DNA of 64,000 nucleotides. Origin: Nocardiopsis kunsanensis DSM 44524. GTDB taxonomy: Bacteria; Actinomycetota; Actinomycetes; Streptosporangiales; Streptosporangiaceae. The notes beneath the pieces were generated by a model. It was not told the DNA's origin, did no database searches, and saw nothing but the letters and a program-made list of their open reading frames with translations. The translations under genes were made by a program, and so were the position numbers. Where the stretch lies: positions 62,001 to 126,000 of the forward strand of contig NZ_ANAY01000003.1 of the NCBI RefSeq assembly GCF_000340965.1. Direction: 5' to 3'. Shown here piece after piece: positions 51,862-59,306 of the stretch; positions within the stretch are counted from its first letter, which is position 1; each line of letters opens with the position of its first letter.

Positions 51862-53298
51862 GTGCCTTCTCACCACACCTCGTCCGACCCCCAGCACCGA
51901 ACCTCGGCACGGCTCGTGGCCCTCCAACCGGAGGAGCTCCTGGTCTTCGAGGCCGCCCACAGCCCGCTGATGGCCGACGCACTCAACCTCGCTCTGTGGA
52001 GCGCACCCACGACTCCGGTCACACCCGAGTCCATGCCCGAGCTCGCCATGGCGCGCGAGGCCATCGATGACCTGGGACTGTGGCCCCGGGAGATCACCTG
52101 TGAGGAGTCCCGGACCCTGTGGTTGCAGAGTCTGCGGTCGGTCTCGGAAGCACCACGGCTGGCCATCCCCTGGCGCGCCGCCGTGCACCTGAACATGATC
52201 GACGCCTCGGCCGGCCAGGCCCGCCCCAGCCGGGAACTGGAGGAGGGCTTCGACGAACCCGGCCAGATCATGCACTGGTGGGCCGGGCTCCTGTCCTGGG
52301 CCGTCGACGAGTCCGACAAGGTCCTGACCACCGTCGTCCCGGAGGCCGCCGGGCCGCGCCTGGTCTCCCGGGTCCTGCACGGGCTCTACGAGACCCTCGA
52401 CGGTTCCCGTCCCCGCCTGGAGGATCTGGTCGCCGACGGGCTGGCCGGCAGCGCACACACCGACGCCCTGACCCGGCAGCGCGCACAGGAGGCCCTCCTG
52501 CCCCTGTTGCAGTGGTTGTCGGAGACCGGCGCCCTCGAGGTGCACCTTCCCGGCCCTGAAGCCCTGGACGACCGTGAGAGCGGCAGGCCCTGCAGCGAAC
52601 ACGCCCATCTGGTGCGCCTGACGCCGTTGGGGCGTTTCGGGGTACGGCACCTGTTGCTCGCCGAAGGCGTGCCCGCCCCGCTCATCGACGACTACGCCGA
52701 CGTGTCCGCGGAAGCCTTCCTCGACTCCCTGCCCGGGTTCTCCCAGGAGGGTCGGCTCGTGGCCGTGGACACCTGGATGTCCGCGCGCACCCCCGCCGAG
52801 GCGCTCCGGCAGATCGGCCCCGCCGTCGAGTCCCCCGGGCTGGCCCTGCGCCGGGTACACGCCGCCCGCGCCCTGGACACCGTCGGCTCCGAGCTGCTCG
52901 CACGGTTGCGGATGCTCACCCGCACCGCACCCGACCCCGTCGCCGCCATGGCCGGGCACGTCCTGCTCGCGTCGGGGACCCTGCCCGCAGAACAGCACGA
53001 GAAGGTCCTGCGTGAGCAGGGGGCCTGGGCCGCCGTGGACCTGGTGGCCGCCACGGCCCTGGAGGGGGAGGCCGAGCTCGCCTGCGTGCTGGCGGACCCC
53101 GGGGCCGACGTGCTCACCCTGAACCTGTCTTTCCTGATCCCCGGTTTCGTCGCCTCGGGGCACCCCGCCGCTGCTGCGGCGCTGCAGGCCCTGGCCGACC
53201 ACCACCCCGACCGCACGACCGCCGACCTCGCACACCGCTGCGTACCTCTGCCGCCGCCGCGTCCGTGGCAACGCCGCCGCCGCGGCCCGGCCCAGTAG
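51862..53298 (+). CDS. Hypothetical protein, distant paralogue of the 44952 product
   Basis: 478 residues from GTG 51862 with GGGAG upstream. Soluble and helical, no signal or membrane segment. A central segment HAHLVRLTPLGRFGVRHLLL matches the position and pattern of the winged-helix-like part of the 530-residue protein at 44952, and DTVGSELLARLRMLTRTAPD begins a C-terminal array of helical pairs that looks HEAT-like. LEDLVADGLAGSAHTD precedes the core. The function is unknown. A hairpin at 53303-53329 follows. Confidence 0.8.
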   Translation: MPSHHTSSDPQHRTSARLVALQPEELLVFEAAHSPLMADALNLALWSAPTTPVTPESMPELAMAREAIDDLGLWPREITCEESRTLWLQSLRSVSEAPRLAIPWRAAVHLNMIDASAGQARPSRELEEGFDEPGQIMHWWAGLLSWAVDESDKVLTTVVPEAAGPRLVSRVLHGLYETLDGSRPRLEDLVADGLAGSAHTDALTRQRAQEALLPLLQWLSETGALEVHLPGPEALDDRESGRPCSEHAHLVRLTPLGRFGVRHLLLAEGVPAPLIDDYADVSAEAFLDSLPGFSQEGRLVAVDTWMSARTPAEALRQIGPAVESPGLALRRVHAARALDTVGSELLARLRMLTRTAPDPVAAMAGHVLLASGTLPAEQHEKVLREQGAWAAVDLVAATALEGEAELACVLADPGADVLTLNLSFLIPGFVASGHPAAAAALQALADHHPDRTTADLAHRCVPLPPPRPWQRRRRGPAQ

Positions 53299-53302
53299 AC
53301 CA

Positions 53303-53329
53303 CCGGTCCGCTCCCCTTCCGCGGACCGG
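53303..53329. terminator. Bidirectional terminator
   Basis: CCGGTCCGC pairs perfectly with GCGGACCGG around a 9-nt loop between the convergent genes ending at 53298 and 53388. Confidence 0.65.
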
Positions 53330-53387
53330 CCCGCCCGTGGCCGTGCGCACGGCCTGCTGCGGCGCGCGGGGCGGGCCCACGAGGCCT

Positions 53388-53810
53388 TCAGTCCGTGAGC
53401 GGTTCGAGATAGACCCAGGCGCCCTCGTGGCGCACGAAACGGCTGTGTTCGTGCATCCGGCCCGGTCCGGAGGCGTCGCGGTAGTGGGCCGCGAACTCCA
53501 CCGTCCCCTCCCGGTGGAACGGTGTGCCCTCCGAGGCCGCGAGGATCTCCAACCCCGTCCACGTGGTCGCCGTGTCCGGTTGCAGGTCGGGCGGGCACGT
53601 GTCGGGGTGCCAGGTGCGGCGCAGGTGTGCCAGGTCCCCGACCGCGAAAGCGCTGTAGCGCGAACGCATCAACTGCTCGGCCGTGGACGCGCGCGAGGTG
53701 TCCGCGTGCAGGGGGCCGCAGCACTCCGTGTAGGTACGTCCGCTGCCGCAGGGGCAGTCGGCGCCGGCGGCGGGGACGGACGGGCTGGTACGTGAACGGC
53801 GTCGCGGCAT
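53388..53810 (-). CDS. YchJ/UPF0225-family SEC-C protein
   Basis: 140 residues from ATG 53810 (MPRRRSRTSPSVPAAG). The SEC-C zinc motif CPCGSGRTYTECCGPLH lies near the N-terminus, followed by the YchJ core TAEQLMRSRYSAFAVGDLAH, LRRTWHPDTCP and RFVRHEGAWVYLEPL. The fold is NTF2-like; the cellular role of the UPF0225 family is not established. The frame extends upstream of this ATG with arginine/proline-rich codons that I take as non-coding; ATG 53819 is an alternative start. Confidence 0.9.
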   Translation of the reverse strand: MPRRRSRTSPSVPAAGADCPCGSGRTYTECCGPLHADTSRASTAEQLMRSRYSAFAVGDLAHLRRTWHPDTCPPDLQPDTATTWTGLEILAASEGTPFHREGTVEFAAHYRDASGPGRMHEHSRFVRHEGAWVYLEPLTD

Positions 53811-53899
53811 GCTCCCCATTGTGCCCCGGCCCGGTGCCGCCCTGTACGGGTACGCCGGTTCCGGGGCCCTGGGAAGCCGCGGGCACGGGGCGCAGGCAG

Positions 53900-54076
53900 T
53901 TATCCGAACAGCTCGAACAACAGGATCATGACCCCGATACCGGCCATGGACAGAAGCAGGACCCAGCACCCCACGCTGCCGGTCGGGCCCGGATCGCGTG
54001 TGGGTCCCCGGTGGATGTCGTTGGCACCCTTACCGTGCCCGGGGCGGCGCTTCGACTTCTTCTTGCGGGCGGCCAT
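53900..54076 (-). CDS. Small single-pass membrane protein
   Basis: 58 residues. A basic N-terminus (MAARKKKSKRRPGHGKGAND) is followed by one membrane segment at about residues 37-57 (CWVLLLSMAGIGVMILLFEL). AAGGGTGAGA-type purines lie 9-18 nt upstream of ATG 54076 as a ribosome binding site. The basic start followed by a hydrophobic helix suggests a real small inner-membrane protein with the N-terminus in the cytoplasm. No family assigned. It is too short for many gene finders and could be missed. Confidence 0.6.
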   Translation of the reverse strand: MAARKKKSKRRPGHGKGANDIHRGPTRDPGPTGSVGCWVLLLSMAGIGVMILLFELFG

Positions 54077-54206
54077 CGCGCGTTCTCACCCTTGTCGCTC
54101 GGTTGTCCGTGGTCCCTGGAGAGCCTACGGCACCGGCCTTTCGGCCACGGTCCCCGCATCGGCCCGCGCCCGTGCGGATCGGCTCGGCCGGCGCCCGCGG
54201 GCAAGG

Positions 54207-54899
54207 TCACGTCCGGGGTTCGAGCACGGCGGACCCGCCGATGCGGACCTCGGCGAACTGGGTCCCCTCAGGAGCTGTGAGTACGACGTAGGTCGTCACC
54301 GTCTGCCCCGGGTCGATGTCGTCCCCGAAATAGTCCCAGGCGACGGTCCACTCGGCTTCCTCGTCGTGGGTGAGTTCCCGCCCGTCCGTGGTGGTCGCGG
54401 TGGTGCCCACGGTGTCGAAGAGGTCCGGTACGTCGCCCTCGTTGGTGACGTGGAGGCGGTAGATGTGGAACTCCGACCCGGAGGGGGCGGTCTGGCTGCT
54501 GCCCATCCCGTCGGTGATGGTGGTGTCGGTGTAGGCGGTCTCGCACTCGACCCTGAAGTTCCCCGACCACGTGGAGGTCCCGTCGTAGGAGCTCGGGGGG
54601 ACCTCGTGCTCCGCCGGCCCTCTGCGTCCGGAAGCGCGCTCCTCGTCCTCCTCGTCGCTCTCTTCTTCGGCCTCCTCCTTCTCGGGTCCGGGTTCCTCGG
54701 ACTCCGCAGCGGGCGGTGCCTCCTCCCCCGATCCGCCCGTGTGTACCACCATCATGGTCAGGGCGATCCCGGTGGCCAGGCAGAGGAGCACCGCGAGGAA
54801 GACGGAGAGGGGCACCGCGACGGCGAGCGCGATCCTGGACGAGCGCTGGTCCGGGCCCTCCCCGCCGGGGCCCGGGGGCGGTGCTTGCTGGTAGCCCAT
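54207..54899 (-). CDS. Membrane-anchored protein with extracellular beta domain
   Basis: 230 residues from ATG 54899 (MGYQQAPPPGPGGEGPDQRS). A short proline-rich cytoplasmic part, one membrane segment at about 26-50 (IALAVAVPLSVFLAVLLCLA), an acidic linker of glutamate/aspartate runs (about 60-90), then an Ig-like beta domain of about 130 residues with YRLHVTNEGDVPDLFDTVGT and VTTYVVLTAPEGTQFAEVRI. This resembles DUF4352-type surface proteins, which have no settled function. The longer upstream frame lacks a ribosome binding site. Confidence 0.82.
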   Translation of the reverse strand: MGYQQAPPPGPGGEGPDQRSSRIALAVAVPLSVFLAVLLCLATGIALTMMVVHTGGSGEEAPPAAESEEPGPEKEEAEEESDEEDEERASGRRGPAEHEVPPSSYDGTSTWSGNFRVECETAYTDTTITDGMGSSQTAPSGSEFHIYRLHVTNEGDVPDLFDTVGTTATTTDGRELTHDEEAEWTVAWDYFGDDIDPGQTVTTYVVLTAPEGTQFAEVRIGGSAVLEPRT

Positions 54900-55007
54900 A
54901 TACACTGTGACCCACATCACCAGCAGGACATTCCGCCCTTGTACATACTTTGCCCGGATTCGCCAGGGGCCGGCACACCACGGCGCCGGCCCGCGCACCG
55001 GGCGGCC

Positions 55008-55797
55008 TCAGGGTTTGCGGCCGACCGCGCCGTAGCCGTCGACCTCCGGAGGCACCCCGACCCCGGTCTCTTCGTAACGCCAGCGCGTGACCGTCACCAG
55101 CCCCGGCTCGACCAGATCCAGGACCTCGAAGAATCGGCCGATGCGTTCGGGCGACCGCTGGACGTAGAGCACCCCGCCGCTCTCGTTGTACTGTTGGTGC
55201 GCCTCTGCGTTGGCCCGGCTGTGCACATCGGTGCCGTCGTTGACACCAGGTGACTGCCCGAGGGCAGCGCGGCCATGAGACGGCGCACGAGGTCGCGGGC
55301 CTCCTCCTCGTCGGTGATGTGCCCGAGGACACCCATGAGCATGAGCGCGACCGGGCGGTCGAGGTCCAGGTGTTCGCGGGCGGAAGCCAGCACGTGTTCG
55401 GGCTCGCGCAGATCGGCGTGCAGGTAGGCGGTCGCCCCTTCCGGGGTGCTCGCCATCAGCGCGCGGGCGTGGGCGAGCACGAGCGGGTCGTTGTCGACGT
55501 AGACGATGCGGGCCTCGGGTGCGACGGCCTGGGCGGCCTCGTGGGTGTTGTTGTGGGTGGGCAGCCCGGCCCCCACGTCCAGGAACTGGCGGACCCCGGC
55601 CTCACCGCCAGATAATGCACGGTGCGTTCCAGGAAGGCGCGCGAGGCCCGGGCACCTTGGGCCATACCGGGGAACAGTTCGAGGAAGGCCTCGGCGGCTT
55701 CGCGGCCCACGGGGTAGTGGTCCTTGCCGCCGAGCCAGTAGTTCCACACCCGCGCCGAGTGGGGGATGCTCGTGTCGGTGGCGGGGTCGTTGTCCAT
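55008..55797 (-). pseudogene. SAM-dependent methyltransferase (DUF574 type), two frameshifts
   Basis: Three overlapping frames join into one protein. It starts MDNDPATDTSIPHSARVWNY (then WLGGKDHYPVGREAAEAF), continues in a second frame with EAGVRQFLDVGAGLPTHNNT and ARIVYVDNDPLVLAHARALM, and finishes in a third frame with GRFFEVLDLVEPGLVTVTRW and GVGVPPEVDGYGAVGRKP. The breaks are single-base losses near 55605 (GGG to GG in the LAGEAG codons) and near 55247 (GGTGG to GGTG in LVVND). The family is abundant in Streptomyces and Nocardiopsis-like genomes. It is either a pseudogene or two sequencing errors in G-runs. Confidence 0.85.
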
Positions 55798-56484
55798 ACT
55801 GTGCCGTTCTGTTTTCGAGGGGCCGAAAGACATCGGGCAGCTTTTCAGCCGGCGTGTTCGGTGGTCGGGCCCGGGGCGCGGGAGAACGGGGCAAGGGCCC
55901 TGGGGCGAGGGGCCCGGGGCCGGAGAGGCAGGTCAGTCGACCGGGCGCCGCGGACGGGGCACGAAACAGAAGGAGCTCAGCAGACTCCGGGAGGTACGTG
56001 GGTCCGGGCAGTGAACGGGCGCCTCGTCGCCGACCGGGCGCGATCGGCGATCGTGGCAGCGTCGGCGGATGCGCAGCGGCTGAGCACCCCGGCAGCGCTG
56101 CTGGTCGTGTTGGGCCATGGGCGCGCTGAGGGACGGGGGTTTGACCAGCAGAGCGCAGACGGGAACCGGATCGAGCTGTACGGCCGCCAGCGAGGCGAGC
56201 AGGACGAGGAGCAGAACGGCCGGGGAAGGCACCGACCGCGCACGTCGAGGGCGGATCATACCCCCAGCATCGCAATAATCACCCTCCGTTGTGGTGTTCT
56301 CACGAAAAAATCGGGGTCACCCAGAGAAAAGTACGCACGGTTTCACCCCCGGACGTACACCCCCGGCGCCCCCTCCCACCGGGGCTTCCCGAAGCCCCGC
56401 GGCTGCGGGCTTCTCGGGTTGCCCGCCCCCTTCGGGGCAGCAGAATGCGAACCGACCGACAACTCTGAGGGCGAAGAGGACCAC
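55798..56484. other. Intergenic region between two broken methyltransferase genes
   Basis: 687 bases. It holds one doubtful minus-strand ORF (55933-56259) and, around 56370-56450, GC hairpins such as GGGGCTTCCCGAAGCCCC and GCCCCCTTCGGGGC. The two methyltransferase genes are transcribed away from each other from this region. Confidence 0.5.
55933..56259 (-). CDS. Doubtful small protein with N-terminal membrane segment
   Basis: 108 codons. A basic start (MIRPRRARSVPS) and a hydrophobic stretch (PAVLLLVLLASLAAVQL) followed by a polar, arginine/proline-rich remainder. The first 60 residues look like a small membrane or secreted protein, but the C-terminal half is low-complexity and may be non-coding. 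I see no clear ribosome binding site and no family. Confidence 0.3.
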   Translation of the reverse strand: MIRPRRARSVPSPAVLLLVLLASLAAVQLDPVPVCALLVKPPSLSAPMAQHDQQRCRGAQPLRIRRRCHDRRSRPVGDEAPVHCPDPRTSRSLLSSFCFVPRPRRPVD

Positions 56485-56775
56485 GTGGCGGATCTCCCCT
56501 CGATCGACACGAGCATCCCCCACTCGGCGCGGGTGTGGAACTACTGGCTCGGCAGCGACACCAACGAACCCATGATCGAGGCCTCACGAGGGTGGAGCGA
56601 GTCCGCTGCTGCGCCCTACCACCTGCACAGCCCCGAGGAGATCGCAGGTTTCTTCACCGGCCCGGAGCTGGTGGAGCCGGGTGTGGTCTCGGCCTTGCTG
56701 TGGCACCCGCCGGAGACCGAGGTCGGTGTGCCCAGTGAGGTGGACCAGTACTGCGGTGTGGCGCGCAAGGCCTGA
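56485..56775 (+). pseudogene. Internally deleted SAM methyltransferase (DUF574 type)
   Basis: A 96-codon frame from GTG 56485 with GAGG upstream. Residues 1-25 match the N-terminus of the methyltransferase family (DTSIPHSARVWNYWLGSDTN), but the text then jumps directly to the family C-terminus (SPEEIAGFFTGPELVEPGVV, then GVPSEVDQYCGVARKA). The whole SAM-binding centre, about 170 residues, is missing without loss of frame. It cannot bind SAM in the usual way. It is a deletion remnant or, less likely, a retained small protein. Confidence 0.8.
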
Positions 56776-56833
56776 CCTGGCCCGAGGGGCCGGCCGGTCC
56801 CCCGGGCAGGCGCACCTGCCCGGGGACCACGGG

Positions 56834-58156
56834 TCAGTCCGCCCCGACAGCCTCCAGGCTCCGCGCGTCCGGAGCCTTGGTCAGGAGGCTGACGAGCACG
56901 AGGGAGACCACGGCGGTCGGCAGGGCGATGATCACCCCGTTGAGGTCGCCCGGTGCCCCCGCCGTCTCCCACCCGATGGTCGCGGCAGTACCGGCGACCA
57001 GGGCGGCCACGGCGCCGGCAGTGGTGGCGCGTTTCCAGAACAGCACGGCGAACACGGCCGGGGTGATGCCGGCCCCGTAGATGGTGTACGAGTACATCTG
57101 CAGGTCGAGCACGGTCGGGAAGTACAGACCGAGGGCGATCGCGACGAGTGCGATGGCCAGCACGGACACCCGCTGCACGAACAAGGTGCCGCGGTCGCCG
57201 ATCCGTTCGCCTCCGAAACGCGCAAAAAGGTCGAAGGCGATGTTGGACGCGCCCGACAGCATGAACGAGGAACCCGTCGTGATCACGAAGGCCACCGCCC
57301 CGGCCAGGAGCACACCGCCCATCACCACGGGCAGGTGGCCCTCCGAGGCCAGGCGCAACACGGACTCGTCGCCGCTGACGCCGGGGACGAGGATCGCGGC
57401 CGCCGTGGCCAGCAGCACCACGGGAACGAAGACGAAGAACGAGGAGAAGAGCATGCCCAGCGTCGAGTTGCGGGCGCTGCGCTCGTCCTTGGCCGCGGCC
57501 AGACGCTGGTAGAGGTTCTGGTCGGCGAGCAGGAGCAGGAAGAGCGGCAGGAAGTAACCGAGGAGCTGGAGCCCGGTCAATCCTCCGGAGGGGGTGCTCG
57601 CCACCTCCGGCAGACCCTGCCAGTAGTCGCTGGGGCCACCGACCGCCAGCAGAACGATCGGCACCGAGGCGACCACCGCGACCACGAGGGTGCCCTGGGT
57701 GTCGTCCAAGGGTGTGATGAGGGCCAGGACGTACCCGCCGCCGACGAACTGCGCGGCCACGAGCCCGATGTAGGCCACCGCGGTGACCAGGGCGGCCACG
57801 GTCCGCACTCCGGTGCCGAAGCGGGCCTCCAGCAGCTCTGGGATGGTGTGCCGCGCGGCCCTGCGGATACGCCGTGCGATGAGGAGCAGGACCAGGATGC
57901 CCAGGGGCGTTCCGGCGAAGAAGATCATCCCGGCGATCGGCCCGTGGTTGTAAGCGAAGTTGGCACCGCCGATGATCGTTCCCGACCCGACCCAGGTGAC
58001 GAGCAGGGTCGCGATCATGACCGGGGTGGACAGGCTCCGTCCCGCGAAGAGGAAGTCGTCGCCTCCGCCCACCTTGGACGAGCGGGAGAAGTACAGGCCG
58101 ATGCCGACCATCGCCAGCAGATAGAGGCCGAGGATCACGAGGTGTGTCGTCTGCAT
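56834..58156 (-). CDS. Sodium:solute symporter (SSS family)
   Basis: 440 residues from ATG 58156. About twelve membrane segments, starting MQTTHLVILGLYLLAMVGIG, with the SSS features FLFAGRSLSTPVMIATLLVT, WVGSGTIIGGANFAYNHG and TGSSFMLSGASNIAFDLFAR, the last in the sodium-site region of TM8. The solute is not predictable, but the gene shares a 16-bp palindromic operator with a nearby amidohydrolase gene, and the RpiR gene lies between them, so the solute may be the precursor of that enzyme's substrate. Confidence 0.92.
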   Translation of the reverse strand: MQTTHLVILGLYLLAMVGIGLYFSRSSKVGGGDDFLFAGRSLSTPVMIATLLVTWVGSGTIIGGANFAYNHGPIAGMIFFAGTPLGILVLLLIARRIRRAARHTIPELLEARFGTGVRTVAALVTAVAYIGLVAAQFVGGGYVLALITPLDDTQGTLVVAVVASVPIVLLAVGGPSDYWQGLPEVASTPSGGLTGLQLLGYFLPLFLLLLADQNLYQRLAAAKDERSARNSTLGMLFSSFFVFVPVVLLATAAAILVPGVSGDESVLRLASEGHLPVVMGGVLLAGAVAFVITTGSSFMLSGASNIAFDLFARFGGERIGDRGTLFVQRVSVLAIALVAIALGLYFPTVLDLQMYSYTIYGAGITPAVFAVLFWKRATTAGAVAALVAGTAATIGWETAGAPGDLNGVIIALPTAVVSLVLVSLLTKAPDARSLEAVGAD

Positions 58157-58235
58157 GGATCGCCTCGGGAAGATCGTAGGAGCGTGGGGGCGGGGTCCCG
58201 CCGGTGGCCGATCCAACCAGGCTGCCCCACTGCCA

Positions 58236-58251
58236 TGCAATAGATGTTGCA
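58236..58251 (-). promoter_or_regulatory. RpiR-type operator, site 1 (upstream of symporter)
   Basis: TGCAA-TAGATG-TTGCA, a palindrome with 5-bp arms and a 6-bp centre, 79 bp upstream of the symporter start. The same arms and spacing recur at 59230-59245. Confidence 0.6.
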
Positions 58252-58311
58252 ACTATTGTGGCTTGGGTCACTCTGTTGTTTTCGGGGCCCGTGTCGCGCC
58301 TGCGCCCCGCC

Positions 58312-59145
58312 TCAGAAGAGATCGGCTTTCCTCCAGAGCCGCTCCGCCTCACGGACCGACTCCAGCGCCCGCGGCCCGCCGATACGCGCCAGCTCGGCCA
58401 GGACCGCGTGGATCACGGTCATGGCAGCGGTCAGCGACGGAAACATCCCCGCACCCTCACTGGGCACCACCACGACCAGGTCCGCCGACCCCACCAGCGG
58501 TGATTCCCTGCGATCGGTGACCACGGCGACCCCCACCGACCGCTGCACCGCCACTTCCACAGCGCGGCGCAGCGCCACCGGGAGCATCCACAGGTCACAG
58601 ACCACCAACAGGTCGCCCTCGCCCATCCTGGCCAGGGTGTTGAACACAGCGGTGCCCCCGAGATCGCCCATGCGGACGTCGTAGCCCATGATCCCGGCCG
58701 CGTGGGAGAGCTGGACCCCCGCAGCGGCGAAGGTCCCCGAGCCCAGCACGAGGGTGCGCCCGGCGGTGTGCAGCGCGGAGGCGATCGCATGAACCTGCCC
58801 GCGGTCCAGCGTGCTCTCCAGGAGGCGCAGGTTGGCGCGGTCGGCGGCCAGGGCGGCGCTGACCGGGTCCGCGTCCGAGCCGGCGTGTTCGGCCAGGACC
58901 TCGCCCGCGCTCAGCGATGCCAGATAGCGCGAGCGCAGTTCCACCCGCAGGGCCGGCCAGCCGGAGAACCCGAGTTGTTGGGCCACGCGCACCACGGTGG
59001 CAACGTTGACCTCGGAGCGCTCGGCCAGCTCCGCGGTGGAGGCGTAGGAGGCGAAGCGCGGCTCCTCGCGCAGTACGGCGACCACACGCTCGGAGGCCCT
59101 GCCCAGACGGGCGCCGTTCAATGCACCCGCGATCCAGTCCGACAT
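58312..59145 (-). CDS. MurR/RpiR-family transcriptional regulator
   Basis: 277 residues from ATG 59145 behind AGGAGG. Residues 1-80 form the RpiR helix-turn-helix domain (VVAVLREEPRFASYASTAEL, then NVATVVRVAQQLGFSGWPAL). A SIS phosphosugar-binding domain follows from about 125: GRTLVLGSGTFAAAGVQLSH and DLLVVCDLWMLPVALRRAVE. The phosphate-binding serine/threonine pattern of sugar-phosphate SIS domains is partly altered (GSGTFAA), so the effector may not be a phosphosugar. It lies between the symporter and the divergent amidohydrolase gene and likely controls both through the shared palindrome. Confidence 0.9.
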   Translation of the reverse strand: MSDWIAGALNGARLGRASERVVAVLREEPRFASYASTAELAERSEVNVATVVRVAQQLGFSGWPALRVELRSRYLASLSAGEVLAEHAGSDADPVSAALAADRANLRLLESTLDRGQVHAIASALHTAGRTLVLGSGTFAAAGVQLSHAAGIMGYDVRMGDLGGTAVFNTLARMGEGDLLVVCDLWMLPVALRRAVEVAVQRSVGVAVVTDRRESPLVGSADLVVVVPSEGAGMFPSLTAAMTVIHAVLAELARIGGPRALESVREAERLWRKADLF

Positions 59146-59229
59146 GGGGCCTCCTGCCTCCATCGGCCCCGGACCTCCCGCGGCCGTCGCACCACCGATA
59201 TCAGGACCGGAGACCCGGCGACACCTTGA

Positions 59230-59245
59230 TGCAAAATATATTGCA
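59230..59245 (+). promoter_or_regulatory. RpiR-type operator, site 2 (RpiR / amidohydrolase)
   Basis: TGCAA-AATATA-TTGCA, identical in arms and spacing to site 1. It lies 61 bp before the amidohydrolase start and 84 bp before the RpiR start, in an AT-rich patch. Confidence 0.65.
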
Positions 59246-59306
59246 CAATGTGGGGTGCGGCACGTACGGAACGTTGCCCGTCACATCCGCCCCAGGGAGG
59301 CCCTCG

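Noticed and set aside
51265-53886. Minus-strand frame of 873 codons across the SDR and 51862 genes
   Set aside because: It crosses two well-supported plus-strand genes and a terminator and shows no recognisable domain.
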